Shown: positions 46,724-56,706 of the stretch, one piece after another
How the letters are laid out: the number at the start of each line of letters is the position of its first letter
Position numbering within the stretch: position 1 is the first letter of the stretch
Source: Stieleria maiorica
GTDB taxonomy: Bacteria; Planctomycetota; Planctomycetia; Pirellulales; Pirellulaceae
Length of the DNA stretch: 64,000 nucleotides
NCBI RefSeq assembly: GCF_008035925.1
Contig: NZ_CP036264.1
Span: forward strand, 6,233,641 to 6,297,640
Reading direction: 5' to 3'
The notes under the pieces: model-generated
Told to the model about the DNA's origin: nothing
Database searches by the model: none
The model's input: only the letters and a program-made list of their open reading frames with translations
Translations under genes and position numbers: made by a program

Positions 46724-46790
46724 GAGAATAAAAATGGGATAGGCTCCCGACCCTGTCGTTCCCGAATCCGACAGGGTGGAAACCTATCCC
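46724..46790 (-). terminator. Rho-independent terminator of the glutamine synthetase gene
   Basis: On the minus strand, GGGATAGG pairs with CCTATCCC (46783-46790 with 46736-46743) and inside it ACCCTGTCG pairs with CGACAGGGT (46750-46758 with 46769-46777). The stem is followed at once on the minus strand by CATTTTTATTC. This is 120 bases after the stop of the glutamine synthetase gene and in its orientation. Confidence 0.75.
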
Positions 46791-46910
46791 CGAATGTCGC
46801 GGCTGGCGGGCCCGATCAAGACGGACCCGATCAAGACAGGCCGACCGGATAGCGAATGCCCCCGTACCACACTACGGATGATCCGCTATCCGGCGACCTT
46901 GCCAAGTGCC

Positions 46911-49166
46911 TCACTTAATGAACAGCATTTCCTGGTACGTCGGCAGCGGCCAGATATCATCGGCGACCACCTCCTCCAGCTTGTCGACGGTTTCGCGAAG
47001 GGCCAACATCGACGGCAGAATCGCGTCGCAGCAGTGACGGCACTCTTCGTCCGGCGTGGTCGCCGACACATCGTTGATCGCATGCTCCAGCGTTGCGATT
47101 CCGTCTTGCAGCGATTTGACCAGGGCGGTCATCGAATCCAGCGTGTCGGTGTCGAATTCATAGCCGACGGCCTTCAGGTTGGCACAGGTCGATGCCAGTT
47201 CGTTCTGGTACCGGATCGCTGCGGGGAAGATCATGGTCCGGGCAAGCGAGAGGGCCACACTGGCTTCGACGCTGACCGTCATGCAGTACTGTTCTTGATA
47301 CGTTTCCAATCGGCTTTCGAGCTCGCGTTCGGACAGCACGCCGTAATTGGCAAACATCTCGATGGTTTCCGGCGTCGCCAGTTGCGGCAGCGCGTCGGCG
47401 GTCGTTTTCAAATTCAACAGTCCGCGTTTTTCGGCTTCCTTATGCCATTCCTCGGAGTATCCATCGCCGTTGAAGATGACCGGAGAACACTCGGTGATGA
47501 CTTCCGAGAGCAACGACTGGATGGCGGCGTTCAGCCCATCGGGATCGGACGCGATCGATTCTTCAATCTTCGTCGCACAGTAGTCGATCGATTCCGCGAT
47601 GATCGTGTTCATCGCGACCAGCGGACCGGAAATCGATTGATTCGATCCGACCGCACGGAACTCGAATCGGTTTCCGGTAAAGGCAAACGGACTGGTGCGG
47701 TTGCGGTCCCCGGCGTCCTTGGGTAGCGGCGGCAACACATCCACGCCTACCTCCAACGTCCCCGACGGCAGCGAACTGCTGGCACCACCGGCTTTGATCT
47801 GTTCAAACACGTCGGCCAACTGATCGCCCAGGAAGATCGAGATGATCGCCGGCGGGGCTTCATTGGCACCGAGACGATGGTCGTTCCCCGCGCTGGCGAC
47901 AACGGCACGCAGCAATCCCTGGTGCTTGTAGACGGCGCGGATGACGGCGGCGCAGAACACCAGGAACTGGGCGTTTTCATGAGGCGTGTCGCCCGGGTCC
48001 AGCAGGTTTCCCTGCGAAGAACTGCCCAGCGACCAATTGACGTGCTTTCCCGAACCGTTCACTCCGGCAAACGGTTTTTCATGCAGCAAGCACGCCATGC
48101 CATATTTCTCGGCCGTCTTGCGCAACGTCAACATCATCAACTGTTGGTGGTCGGCCGCGACATTGGCCGATTCAAACACCGGTGCAACCTCAAACTGCCC
48201 CGGCGCGACCTCGTTGTGACGTGTCTTGACGGGAATCCCCAGTTTGAACAGTTCACGCTCGGCCTCGCACATGAACGCCAACACGCGTTCGGGAATCGCA
48301 CCGAAATAGTGATCGTCAAACTCCTGCCCCTTGGGCGGCTTGGCACCGAACAGCGTCCGCCCGGCGGTCAGCAAATCGGGACGGGCATAGTAGAAATTTC
48401 GGTCGACCAGGAAGTACTCTTGTTCCGGTCCCGCGGTCGACGCCACAAACGCGCCGTCTTCATGACCAAAGATGTTCAGGATTCGCTGTGCCTGTTTATT
48501 GAGCGCTTGCATGGAACGCAACACGGGCGTCTTTTTGTCGAGCGCTTCGCCGGTCCACGAAACGAACGCCGTCGGAATGCACAACGTCGTCCCGTTGGGG
48601 TTCTCCAAAATGTAGGCCGGGCTGGTGACATCCCAAATCGTGTACCCGCGGGCCTGAGACGTGACGCGAATCCCGCCGCTGGGAAAACTCGATCCGTCGG
48701 GTTCGCCCTGACAAAGTTGCTTGCCGCTGAATTCCGAAAGCGTGCCGCCGTCGGAGGTCGGCGATAGAAAGCTGTCGTGCTTCTCTGCCGTCGCGCCGGT
48801 CAGCGGATAAAAGACGTGGGCATAGTGTGTCGCACCTTTTTCCATCGCCCAATCCTTGATCGCCGAGGCCACGATGTCGGCGATCTCCGGATCCAGTTTC
48901 TCGCCCGCGTCGATCGTTCGGACCAGTGACTTGAACACCGTTTTCGGCAAACGATCCTTCATCACCGACTTGGTGAACACGTTCGTGCTGTAGTAGTCCT
49001 GGGCCGGAACGTCAACGAACTCGATCGTTTGCTGGCTCGAAATCCGATTGATGACCGATGCCACGGCGGTCCGCCGCGGCGTCGAGCTGCCGCCGCCGCT
49101 CGGACTGCCCGCTGCTGCGCCTTTGGAAGATGTGGTGTCGGTGGGAGTTGCGAATGCGGTGCTCAT
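46911..49166 (-). CDS. glnN: Glutamine synthetase, type III
   Basis: The protein has 751 residues; type III enzymes run near 700-730. After a Ser/Thr/Gly-rich start (about 1-35), type III blocks follow: [80 protein letters not shown] and [30 protein letters not shown] lies near the C-terminal third. It makes glutamine from glutamate, ammonia and ATP. Type III enzymes are common in Bacteroidota, cyanobacteria and Planctomycetes. No amt or glnB gene is adjacent. A clear terminator follows the gene. Confidence 0.93.
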   Translation of the reverse strand: MSTAFATPTDTTSSKGAAAGSPSGGGSSTPRRTAVASVINRISSQQTIEFVDVPAQDYYSTNVFTKSVMKDRLPKTVFKSLVRTIDAGEKLDPEIADIVASAIKDWAMEKGATHYAHVFYPLTGATAEKHDSFLSPTSDGGTLSEFSGKQLCQGEPDGSSFPSGGIRVTSQARGYTIWDVTSPAYILENPNGTTLCIPTAFVSWTGEALDKKTPVLRSMQALNKQAQRILNIFGHEDGAFVASTAGPEQEYFLVDRNFYYARPDLLTAGRTLFGAKPPKGQEFDDHYFGAIPERVLAFMCEAERELFKLGIPVKTRHNEVAPGQFEVAPVFESANVAADHQQLMMLTLRKTAEKYGMACLLHEKPFAGVNGSGKHVNWSLGSSSQGNLLDPGDTPHENAQFLVFCAAVIRAVYKHQGLLRAVVASAGNDHRLGANEAPPAIISIFLGDQLADVFEQIKAGGASSSLPSGTLEVGVDVLPPLPKDAGDRNRTSPFAFTGNRFEFRAVGSNQSISGPLVAMNTIIAESIDYCATKIEESIASDPDGLNAAIQSLLSEVITECSPVIFNGDGYSEEWHKEAEKRGLLNLKTTADALPQLATPETIEMFANYGVLSERELESRLETYQEQYCMTVSVEASVALSLARTMIFPAAIRYQNELASTCANLKAVGYEFDTDTLDSMTALVKSLQDGIATLEHAINDVSATTPDEECRHCCDAILPSMLALRETVDKLEEVVADDIWPLPTYQEMLFIK

Positions 49167-49683
49167 GAAAAACCTTGATCGTCAGGCGCTGCGAGAATGG
49201 GGGAAATCAACCAACAGCCATCCATGAGATTCGAACAACGCACGCTGCACAGACGGTTCGCCTGGGTGGCCGAGGAGCGATTCGACGCGATTCGATTGAT
49301 ACAGGGACACGACTCTTTTCGTGTCGCCAAAGCACCAACGCACGTCGCGTACCGGGGCCCAACCCCATTTCGACGGCCGCCAAGCTGTGGATGCCTGTGC
49401 TACCGGGCGAGGCGGTTAGCGGTGCCGAACGCTCCGTTAAGACGGCCGTTGGCGTAGGGTGCTCCGACCCGTTCACGCAGGTTGCGGAGAGAATAGGCGG
49501 TCGGTGCCCGATTTCCGCGCCATCCCAATCGCCCCATCAGAGTCGGCCGCATCCGGCCTCGCGGCGGAACAGCGCCGTCGCCTCAGGGGACCCATAGGAA
49601 CATTAGGGCAGATAGGTCCTAATGTCCGATTCGTCCTATTGGTCGCAGCGCTTCCACCGAGCGCCACGCCGGCGACCGCGCGA
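49167..49683. other. Intergenic region upstream of glutamine synthetase
   Basis: These 517 bases hold no accepted gene; small frames there lack ribosome sites. The promoter of the glutamine synthetase gene must lie here. Near the far end, GAACATTAGG (from 49598) pairs with CCTAATGTCC (49618-49627) at 9 of 10 positions, just downstream of the MutS-like gene, and may end its transcript. No nitrogen-regulator site could be recognised. Confidence 0.4.
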
Positions 49684-51630
49684 TTATCCCAACCCGACAA
49701 TCTCCAACAGCCGCAGTGCATTGGTGGTCGGGCTGACGCCGGAATGCATCTGATAGTCGAACGTCATTTGCTCGTTGCCCGAGGCGTCGGGAGTGATCGT
49801 CTCGCGGAAGTGCACGATCTGTGATACCGCCTGCAATTCCGGTTCATCGGCCAGTTCCAGGTCGTGCGTGCTGATCGCCCCGATCGCACCGCACTCGATC
49901 AAATGCCGCAAGACCTGGGTGACCGCGATCAAGCGTTCACGAGAATTGGTGCCCTGTAAGATCTCATCGAGCAGGAACAACGAAATGCAACGCGGATTGG
50001 ACGCCAGCGCACGAGCGCGATCGACCACCCCTTTCAACCGATGCAATTCGGCCATGTAGAACGAGACGCCTTCGGCAAGGTTGTCACGGACACGAATGCT
50101 GGTGGCCAATTCCGTCGACGGCAAGCTCAGACGGGTCGCGCAGACCGGCGCCCCCGCCCCGGCCAACGCCACGTTCAACCCGACGCTCCGCAACATCGTG
50201 CTCTTGCCCGACATATTGCTGCCGGTGACCAATAACACTGTTCCGGCCGGTCCGATCGTCACGTCGTTGCAGACGCGATCACGGTCGCTGAGCAGCGGAT
50301 GCCCCAACGCGACCGACGTCAACTTCGCCGTTTGAATCCGATCGGCATCGGTGTCGATCCAGTCCGGAAAGACCCAGGACGGGTTCTCGTCGCAAACCGC
50401 AGCCAACGACATCAACGCTTCCAGTTCACCAAATGCATCGAACCAGCCCGGCACGGATGCGGAGAACGTGTTCTGCCAGGCCTCCAGCTTTTTCAGGACA
50501 CGAATATCCCACAACGCAAACGCTTGTAGCGGCAGGTACAACAAAAAAGTCGCTGCCGAAGTCCGCAGGGACCCCTGTGATGCGACCCGCGCCAGAGCGT
50601 TCATGCCGATCTGTGCCGAATGCCGCGGGTCATCCAGCAGCACGCGATGAAGATGATCCAGGCGATTGTCCGGGGCTGTTTCATCGCTTTCCAGCCAGGC
50701 CGCGGCGGCAAACAGTTCACGATACTCGTCGACCGATTGGCGGCTGGCCATCGCGACCGAAAAGATTTGATGCACCGGCCCCAGCATCACGGTCGTGATC
50801 AAGACGTTGACCACCACCAACACAGCCGCCAGCCCCAAGGCGATCTGGGCGACGTTGGTCGGCACGACGCCCAGCCGTGAAGCGATCAGTACCATCAGCG
50901 ACAGGGTCGCCAGGCCGGCCGAGAGGTTGGCCCACAACGACAACCAGCCGTTTTTTTCCAGCCAGGAATCTCCCTGTGACCAGCGAATGAACTCATCGGG
51001 ATCGCCACTGCCGTCGCCGACGTGCGCGGCCAGGGAATAAAACCGAAAACGCTCCTCGCGGCGTGGCGCCAACCGACGGACCGCATCGCTACGCCCGCGT
51101 GCAACATCGGCGTCCGCCACCCCGGTCAACCAATGGGCCAACGTGCGGACCCCGATCGTCGTCCCCGCCATCGAAACGAATTGGAAAAGCGAACTTTTGC
51201 CCAGCAGATCCAGATCGTCGGCGACATCCTTTTGGTGTTCTTCCAGCTGGACGGTTTTCAGTTTCCCGCGCGAGGTTTTCCAGTCCAACGCATCCCAGTC
51301 CCGATGAATCCGCGCCATCAGGCGTTCGGTGACCTTGCGCGCTCGCTGTTGCTCCGCCATCGCGTCGCGAATCGGTTCGTTCAGAATCGCCGCGACCAGG
51401 AAGCCGCCGAGCAGCGAGAAGCCGACGATCCACCCGCCCGTCCCGAGTTTGGCAAAAAACGTGAACGCCAGCACCGCCACCGCGGCCCCGAACAACACCA
51501 ATCGGATCGTCGCAAAGGCCGCGTCCCGGCGGCGTAGCTGCTCCAGCCGCTGCGTCGACGCGTCGAGCAGGTGTTGGTAGCGATCCGCGGCGGGCTCTGC
51601 CACCGCCGGCCTTGGGGGAGAATCAACCAT
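49684..51630 (-). CDS. Membrane-anchored MutS-like ATPase
   Basis: The protein has 648 residues. Two membrane helices near 42-62 and 63-85 (IRLVLFGAAVAVLAFTFF) and two more near 215-265 (LSLMVLIASRLGVVPTNV, VLVVVNVLITTVMLG) precede a MutS-type ABC ATPase domain (about 430-648). That domain has P-loop VTGSNMSGKSTMLRSVG, LAEGVSFYMAELHRLKG, Walker B LFLLDEILQGTNS and the switch His in GAISTHDLEL. The N-terminal mismatch-binding domain of MutS is absent. Membrane-anchored MutS-like proteins form a distinct, poorly understood group found in Bacteroidota and Planctomycetes. It lies 18 bases after a GT-C-like gene on the same strand. Confidence 0.85.
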   Translation of the reverse strand: MVDSPPRPAVAEPAADRYQHLLDASTQRLEQLRRRDAAFATIRLVLFGAAVAVLAFTFFAKLGTGGWIVGFSLLGGFLVAAILNEPIRDAMAEQQRARKVTERLMARIHRDWDALDWKTSRGKLKTVQLEEHQKDVADDLDLLGKSSLFQFVSMAGTTIGVRTLAHWLTGVADADVARGRSDAVRRLAPRREERFRFYSLAAHVGDGSGDPDEFIRWSQGDSWLEKNGWLSLWANLSAGLATLSLMVLIASRLGVVPTNVAQIALGLAAVLVVVNVLITTVMLGPVHQIFSVAMASRQSVDEYRELFAAAAWLESDETAPDNRLDHLHRVLLDDPRHSAQIGMNALARVASQGSLRTSAATFLLYLPLQAFALWDIRVLKKLEAWQNTFSASVPGWFDAFGELEALMSLAAVCDENPSWVFPDWIDTDADRIQTAKLTSVALGHPLLSDRDRVCNDVTIGPAGTVLLVTGSNMSGKSTMLRSVGLNVALAGAGAPVCATRLSLPSTELATSIRVRDNLAEGVSFYMAELHRLKGVVDRARALASNPRCISLFLLDEILQGTNSRERLIAVTQVLRHLIECGAIGAISTHDLELADEPELQAVSQIVHFRETITPDASGNEQMTFDYQMHSGVSPTTNALRLLEIVGLG

Positions 51631-51648
51631 GTTCGCTGCTTGCTGTTC

Positions 51649-53283
51649 CTAGACCGTCTGGATTCCGCCACCGGTGCTCGTTTGTCGCGCCAATTCCGAT
51701 CGCCCCCGCTGGACAACCTTCAACGCAACCCGATCCTGCAAATTGGGACGGAAGATGGTCAGCAACAGTAGTGGCAAGAACCACGCGATGTACAGCCCCC
51801 CGCCGTATCCGTGCCAAAACTGAACGGCGACCATCACCGCGGCCGAACACCCGATCAAGGTGCCCAGGTTTTTCGGCGACGGCCAAGCGGCAAACAGCGT
51901 GCAGAGGATCCCGAAAGCCACGATCACCGGCAGACGCCAGCGCGGATCCCAGCCCAGCCCCCAAATGCCCCGTGGCTCCTTCGTCGGCAGAAACAGTCCA
52001 AACATGCGACGCAGATGGTCCACCAGCGAATCGGTTCCCCCGAATGTCAGCAAGACGCCCAGAATCGCCAAGGTCACGATCACACCGACGGCGAACCGCC
52101 GCACCCCGCGCTGCCAGTAAAAGCTGCACCACAGCGGCAACAAGAACAACGGATAATAAACCAAGCCGGCCGCCAGCCCCAAAAAGACGCCGGCGATCAC
52201 CGGACGGCGATAACTGAGCACCGCCCACAACAGCAGCGCCGCCGGCAACGCGTGGTCGACACGCCCGGTCATCTGGGCCGTGTACGGCAGGATCAAATAC
52301 AACAATGCGCAACCGACACCGCTGCGCAAGTTGCCGAAATGACGATTCCCGATCAACACCACACCGACAATGATCGCCAAGTGCGCCGAAATGGCCAGCA
52401 CCTTCGCCAGAATCGTCCAGCTCCGTCGACTCTGGTCCAACTCATCGGCCGTCGGTTCCTCTTCCCCGCCCAGCGCCTGGCTGACCGGGCGGGTCGTGAT
52501 CGTCGGCAACCGATGCATCAACGCGTAACCCGGGCCCAGCTCCGGGCCCTGCCACACGCCCATCCGCGGCGTGCTGGTCGCGACGTTCACCATCATGAAG
52601 ATGAACAGACAGATGCTGATGAAATACAGCCCGCCGACCGTCAAGTTCGGATCCAATAACGGGCGCCGCACCATCAGTGGGTCGATCATCAATCGAATCA
52701 GTATCAGCATCTCGACCGCGAACAGCAGGATGAAGCCGCGTCGCTGGAGTTGCTTGGCCGATTGCTCGGCATCGGTTTCGGTTTGGTCGGGGTCCAACGA
52801 CGTGGCTTCCAAACGCTCATCGAGCGCATGCCGTTCCGTTACCAACGGCAGGTTCGTTTCTTCATGAATCGTCGGCGGGACGCTGTTGGTTTGGCCTGCG
52901 GATTCCGTGTCGGCCTCCTGCATGACGTTGACCGTGACCAAGACCGAAGCCGAATCCGCGCTGATCGGCCGATCTGCCGAATCGGAGGAGTCTTGTTCCC
53001 GCAGCGGCGAGGGGACGATGTGGCGGGGGCGGGCCGATTCGATCTCCGGATCGGTTTGACCCCGCGTCGCGATCTCCCCAGATTCCATTTCCCGCAGGTG
53101 ACGCCGACGGCCCTCATGAACCATCAGCAATCCCGGCGCAAGCAGGATCAGCAGCACGATGTCCAGGTTGCGGATGCTCCAGAACCGGTGAAAGACAAAG
53201 TACAGCCCGATCGTCAGGAACGATGAAAGATAGACCCAGGTCGTCGGGTCCGGCCGCTTGTAATAAAGCAGAAACTCGCTCAT
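51649..53283 (-). CDS. Polytopic membrane protein, GT-C/GT87-like glycosyltransferase
   Basis: The protein has 544 residues. Two N-terminal helices (about 17-55), a soluble charged segment (about 60-170), then about eight helices to 515. YLILPYTAQMTGRVDHALPA, LYYPLFLLPLWCSFYWQRG and FWHGYGGGLYIAWFLPLLL are the aromatic-rich blocks of GT-C type (GT87/DUF2029-like) mannosyl- or hexosyltransferases that use polyprenyl-linked donors. No clear catalytic Asp motif after the first helix could be fixed. It ends 18 bases before the MutS-like gene; the two are probably one operon. Confidence 0.6.
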   Translation of the reverse strand: MSEFLLYYKRPDPTTWVYLSSFLTIGLYFVFHRFWSIRNLDIVLLILLAPGLLMVHEGRRRHLREMESGEIATRGQTDPEIESARPRHIVPSPLREQDSSDSADRPISADSASVLVTVNVMQEADTESAGQTNSVPPTIHEETNLPLVTERHALDERLEATSLDPDQTETDAEQSAKQLQRRGFILLFAVEMLILIRLMIDPLMVRRPLLDPNLTVGGLYFISICLFIFMMVNVATSTPRMGVWQGPELGPGYALMHRLPTITTRPVSQALGGEEEPTADELDQSRRSWTILAKVLAISAHLAIIVGVVLIGNRHFGNLRSGVGCALLYLILPYTAQMTGRVDHALPAALLLWAVLSYRRPVIAGVFLGLAAGLVYYPLFLLPLWCSFYWQRGVRRFAVGVIVTLAILGVLLTFGGTDSLVDHLRRMFGLFLPTKEPRGIWGLGWDPRWRLPVIVAFGILCTLFAAWPSPKNLGTLIGCSAAVMVAVQFWHGYGGGLYIAWFLPLLLLTIFRPNLQDRVALKVVQRGRSELARQTSTGGGIQTV

Positions 53284-53448
53284 GGGACGTTTGCGACGGT
53301 GTCCTACCGCCCGCCTCGGTCAAACCCGTTGGAAGAATCGCAGCAAAAGTCGTTCCAATACAATTGCACTAGCATACGTGCACCAGCGACGCCTGAAAAC
53401 CACCGCGCCGAAGTCGCCGCTTTCGCCGTGCCAGGTCAGCGGTGCAGG

Positions 53449-54402
53449 TCAACTGTTCCAGGTCAGCAGGACCACACCCAGCAAGATGACGCCCACACAC
53501 AGGGATTTGGCCCGAAAATTGGCCTCGCTGAGCGCTTTGGCCCCGAAACCGAGTGCGATCACCACGCTGCTGCGGCGGACGACCGAGACGACTGAAACCA
53601 GGGCTGTCGGATCGGAGAGCGCCACGAAGTAGAACCAGTCGGCCAAAATCAGCAGCGGACTGACCAACGCGATGCTCCAACGCCACCGAAATGGCTGTGC
53701 CGGACGCCCGCCGATTTCACCCGCAGTGCCCCCATCCTGCAGCGAACCCCTCGGCGCATCGAACCGATACCACCACAGTGCCAGCGGGACCATCACGGGC
53801 ACCAAATCAATCGTGAACCAAGCCTGCATCGTGACCGGATCGAATCCCGCACGCTGCAACAGCCACTTGTCGTAGATCGAACTGCACGCCCCCAGCAAGG
53901 TCGCCGCCATCATCAACGCGACCCAGCGGTCCCGCGTGAAACGAATGCCCTCGCGACGGCCGACCAAGGTGAATCGCCAGAATCCGATCAGCACCACGGC
54001 GATCCCCAGCCACTGCATCGGCGTCGGCCGTTCACCGAAGAACAGGATGGCGATCAGAATGGTCCAAAACGGGCTGGTGGCGCGGATCGGCGCCCCGATC
54101 GAAAGCGGCAAATGCTTCAACGCCGAAAACGCGAACGTCCACGACGCCCCGACCAGCACGCTTTTCGCTGCGATCAATCCATGCTCTTTCCAGCTCAGCG
54201 AGCGGACCACCAACCGATCCAATGGGATCGTCTCCGCCCAGAACGTCGACCAGATCACCAGCGGCGAATACAGCACCGCGCCGATCGAGACGGTGGTCAG
54301 CAACACGACCGGAACGGCGTTCCCCTGGACCGACCATTTCTTCGCGGCGTCGTACGCCCCCAATAAGGTCGCCGAGACGATGCTCAATAGGATCCAGTTC
54401 AT
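53449..54402 (-). CDS. EamA-family drug/metabolite transporter
   Basis: The frame opens at 54513, but the ATG at 54402 (MNWILLSIVSATLLGAYD) starts directly with the first helix; ATG at 54414 is also possible. The protein has 317 residues and about ten helices in two EamA repeats: GASWTFAFSALKHLPLSIGAPIRATSPFW in the first, LADWFYFVALSDPTALVSVV in the second. RATSPFWTILIAILFFGERP is the typical EamA helix 4 and boundary. Substrate unknown (amino acids, nucleotide sugars or other metabolites are usual). Confidence 0.85.
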   Translation of the reverse strand: MNWILLSIVSATLLGAYDAAKKWSVQGNAVPVVLLTTVSIGAVLYSPLVIWSTFWAETIPLDRLVVRSLSWKEHGLIAAKSVLVGASWTFAFSALKHLPLSIGAPIRATSPFWTILIAILFFGERPTPMQWLGIAVVLIGFWRFTLVGRREGIRFTRDRWVALMMAATLLGACSSIYDKWLLQRAGFDPVTMQAWFTIDLVPVMVPLALWWYRFDAPRGSLQDGGTAGEIGGRPAQPFRWRWSIALVSPLLILADWFYFVALSDPTALVSVVSVVRRSSVVIALGFGAKALSEANFRAKSLCVGVILLGVVLLTWNS

Positions 54403-54561
54403 GCCCACCAGCATGAAGGCCCCTCGCCACCTTGCAAACCGTCCACCATCCGCCCGGATCGCAAGGTCCTCTCCAAACACCTTGCCCGCGCCGTAGGTGA
54501 TGCTGTGCATCACACGCCCACCCCGATTCCCACCGGGGTCTGTCCCCCGCCAATCCCCACC

Positions 54562-54629
54562 GGGGACACGGCACTATCATTTTGCTGGCAAAACGGGCGA
54601 GGTGTCCGCTTGAATCGTGCCGTGTCCCC
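54562..54629. mobile_element. 68-base element with perfect 13-base terminal inverted repeats, copy 1
   Basis: GGGGACACGGCAC at the left end is the exact reverse complement of GTGCCGTGTCCCC at the right end. The interior includes TTTTGCTGGCAAAACGGGCG. A second copy lies at 54872-54940. There is no coding potential; it looks like a very small non-autonomous element. Confidence 0.65.
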
Positions 54630-54632
54630 GAA

Positions 54633-54760
54633 GAGTGCAATACCGAGAAAAGGCCCACGGATGGCAGCGTGTCCCCACGGATCCCCGGCTGCATTCCATC
54701 CGTGGGTACGCCTTGCCATCCGTGGGCTAATCTTGATTCCCGTGCTGGGGTCTGTCCCCG
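54633..54760. repeat. 126-base direct repeat, copy 1
   Basis: Starts GAGTGCAATACCGAGAAAAG and includes CATCCGTGGGTACGCCTTGC and CATCCGTGGGCTAAT, ending TCTGTCCCCG. A closely similar copy is at 55115-55240. The inner part recurs at 61455-61491. Confidence 0.7.
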
Positions 54761-54783
54761 GTGGCGTGACTTGGAGGGAGAGG

Positions 54784-54815
54784 TGGTCAAAAAATGGGTT
54801 GGTCAAAAAATGGTG
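54784..54815. repeat. Tandem 16-base repeat
   Basis: TGGTCAAAAAATGGGT is followed directly by TGGTCAAAAAATGGTG: two copies that differ only in the last two bases. Confidence 0.6.
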
Positions 54816-54871
54816 CCGGTTCGTTGCTGATTTCTTGCCCACTCAATCTTTTGACCCCGCTTTTCACGGTC

Positions 54872-54940
54872 GGGGACATGGCATGGATTGTTTTGCTACC
54901 ACAAACCGCGCGGCGTCTGCTTGCAACGTGCCGTGTCCCC
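54872..54940. mobile_element. Element with 13-base terminal inverted repeats, copy 2
   Basis: GGGGACATGGCAT and GTGCCGTGTCCCC at the ends are complementary at 11 of 13 positions. The interior (GTTTTGCTACCACAAACCGC, then GTCTGCTTGCAAC) aligns with copy 1 at 54562-54629. Confidence 0.62.
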
Positions 54941-55005
54941 GTCGGATATTGATGCGTGGCAACCGATCGGCGTGTGAGGGACGCAGGCAGGGGAAGAGAT
55001 TAAAA

Positions 55006-55074
55006 CGCAGAGGCGCAGAGAACGCAGACGATGATGCACTCAATTTCTCTCTCTGCGTCCTCTGCGACTCTGCG
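55006..55074. repeat. Inverted repeat of the CGCAGAG type
   Basis: CGCAGAGGCGCAGAGAACGC (55006-55025, continuing to 55028) is complementary to TCTGCGTCCTCTGCGACTCT (55052-55071, continuing to 55074): 21 of 23 positions pair, with a loop of about 23 bases. Confidence 0.6.
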
Positions 55075-55114
55075 ATTCAAAATCATTTGCGAGTGGCACC
55101 AATTGCGCCCCGGA

Positions 55115-55240
55115 GAGTGCAATCCCGAAAATAGGCCCGCGGATGGCAGCGCGTCCCCACGGATCCCGGGCTGCATTCCATCCGTGGGTACGCTTTGCCA
55201 TCCGTGGGCGACCTGATTCCGGCGCCGTGGTCTGTCCCCG
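55115..55240. repeat. 126-base direct repeat, copy 2
   Basis: Copy of 54633-54760: GAGTGCAATCCCGAAAATAG, CATCCGTGGGTACGCTTTGC, CATCCGTGGGCGACCTGATT, ending TCTGTCCCCG. Differences are scattered single bases, so the copies have drifted. Confidence 0.7.
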
Positions 55241-55276
55241 GGGTGTGGCTGGAGTGAGCTTCACGTACAGCGTGAC

Positions 55277-56503
55277 CTACTGCTGGAGGAAGACGAAGGT
55301 GCCCAGTTTGGATGCGGTGGCGATGTCGATGCGGCCGTCTTGATTGAGGTCGGTGGCCAGGATTTGGACGCCGACTCCGGATTCGTCGTCGATCAGGTGG
55401 GGGACGTATCTCACCGTGCCGTCGCTTTGGCGTTGCAGTTCGAACCAGTACACCACCGGCGGCGCACCGGGATCGATATCGCCATCAGGACCATGCGCCC
55501 AGCGTCGTTTTCCGGTGACCAAGTCCGGCAAGCCGTCTCCATTAATGTCGGCCGATGCCAACGCGTGGGGCTGGGTGAACGCGACCCCGAACCGGTTGAT
55601 CGCCGATCGGTCGCCCATGATCAAATGTTCTTTGAATTCAGAGCTGGATTCCGAATCAACCTGCTCGTACCACGCCAGTCCCCAACCGTGCGCGTCGACC
55701 GCCGACAGGATGTCTTGGTCGCCATCGCCATCGACATCCTGGGCAAACATCTGTGCACCGCCTCGGCCTTTGGAAAACAGGCCCCGATGAAACGCCCAGT
55801 CGGATGCGCCTGCAGCGGATTGCGGTTGCTCATACCAGCCATCGTTGAGGATCAGGTCCGGCTTGCCGTCTCGATTGACATCGCCGACGCCTTGGCCGTG
55901 ATAGAACTGCGGCCAATCTTCGGCGGCACCGATCGGAATGAATCTCCAAGGCTCCGTCGGGCGCGAGGGATCGGGTTGAATCGAACCCCAGCGTCCGTCC
56001 CAGTGACAGATCACTTGCGACACTCCGTCACCGTCCAAATCAACCAGCGTGGGCGATTCGCCTTTGACCCGATGAAACGCGACGTGCCCTTTCCAAAGCC
56101 CCTCCGTCTTGCCCGGGTTCTCGTACCAGATTGCTTGATGTTTGTGGACACGGCCGAGCACCAGGATGTCGGGGCGGCCGTCGCCGGAAAAGTCTTCGAC
56201 AAAGCTGAACATGCTGTTGCTGGGGCTTTCCGCCGGCGGCAACGCAACCGGTTGGTAGAACGCGTGTGCCACTTGAAAGTCTGGGCCCGCGTACCAATAC
56301 GGCCCGGCGACCACGTCCGCATCTCCATCGCCATCAATGTCGCCGGATGTAACGCCGTCACAGTAGTACCGATCGCTCAGCACCAGTCGTTTGAATCGGA
56401 TCGCATCGCCCGTGGCATCTGTCGATGACGAAGCGGGTTCGTTGCCGAACGCGATTCCTACCAAAAGAACGGATGAGAGCCAGACGGTCAGCGGTCGTTT
56501 CAT
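55277..56503 (-). CDS. Secreted FG-GAP/VCBS repeat protein
   Basis: The ATG at 56503 (MKRPLTVWLSSVLLVGIAFG) gives a signal peptide and 408 residues. Seven FG-GAP/VCBS-like repeats carry the D-x-D/N-x-D-G calcium motif: DIDGDGDADVV, DFSGDGRPDILVLG, DLDGDGVSQVI, DVNRDGKPDLI, DVDGDGDQDIL, DINGDGLPDLV and DLNQDGRIDIA. They would form a seven-bladed beta propeller. Such proteins are abundant in Planctomycetes, bind surface glycans or calcium, and have no enzymatic motif here. Confidence 0.85.
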   Translation of the reverse strand: MKRPLTVWLSSVLLVGIAFGNEPASSSTDATGDAIRFKRLVLSDRYYCDGVTSGDIDGDGDADVVAGPYWYAGPDFQVAHAFYQPVALPPAESPSNSMFSFVEDFSGDGRPDILVLGRVHKHQAIWYENPGKTEGLWKGHVAFHRVKGESPTLVDLDGDGVSQVICHWDGRWGSIQPDPSRPTEPWRFIPIGAAEDWPQFYHGQGVGDVNRDGKPDLILNDGWYEQPQSAAGASDWAFHRGLFSKGRGGAQMFAQDVDGDGDQDILSAVDAHGWGLAWYEQVDSESSSEFKEHLIMGDRSAINRFGVAFTQPHALASADINGDGLPDLVTGKRRWAHGPDGDIDPGAPPVVYWFELQRQSDGTVRYVPHLIDDESGVGVQILATDLNQDGRIDIATASKLGTFVFLQQ

Positions 56504-56706
56504 GGTGAAGCCTGTCGTGAAGAAGATCGGCGGGAGCCCACGATCATACACCGCGGCGCAAGCCGTTTCCGAGCCAATGGATTCGATCGTCGAGCATCAC
56601 GAGGCTGGCAGGCCCCCTTCCCCAGAGCGACTGTTCCGGCAGTCAACCGATGACTATGGTGGTGGTCGTTTCGTCGCCGTCCACTTCGCCACTTGCTGAA
56701 CCGTTC

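Larger units (their letters stand above)
54403..55276. other. Repeat-rich island without genes
   Basis: This stretch of about 870 bases contains two copies of a 68-base element with terminal inverted repeats, two copies of a 126-base direct repeat, a 69-base inverted repeat and a tandem TGGTCAAAAAATGG. Frames crossing it (for example 54505-55134 plus) only translate these repeats. Confidence 0.75.

Noticed and set aside
54505..55134. 209-residue plus-strand open frame
   Set aside because: It only translates non-coding repeats, including the 68-base elements and the direct repeat; no coding signal.
55340..56428. 362-residue plus-strand open frame
   Set aside because: It is antisense to the FG-GAP repeat protein; the repeated Asp/Gly codons produce a long open complement.
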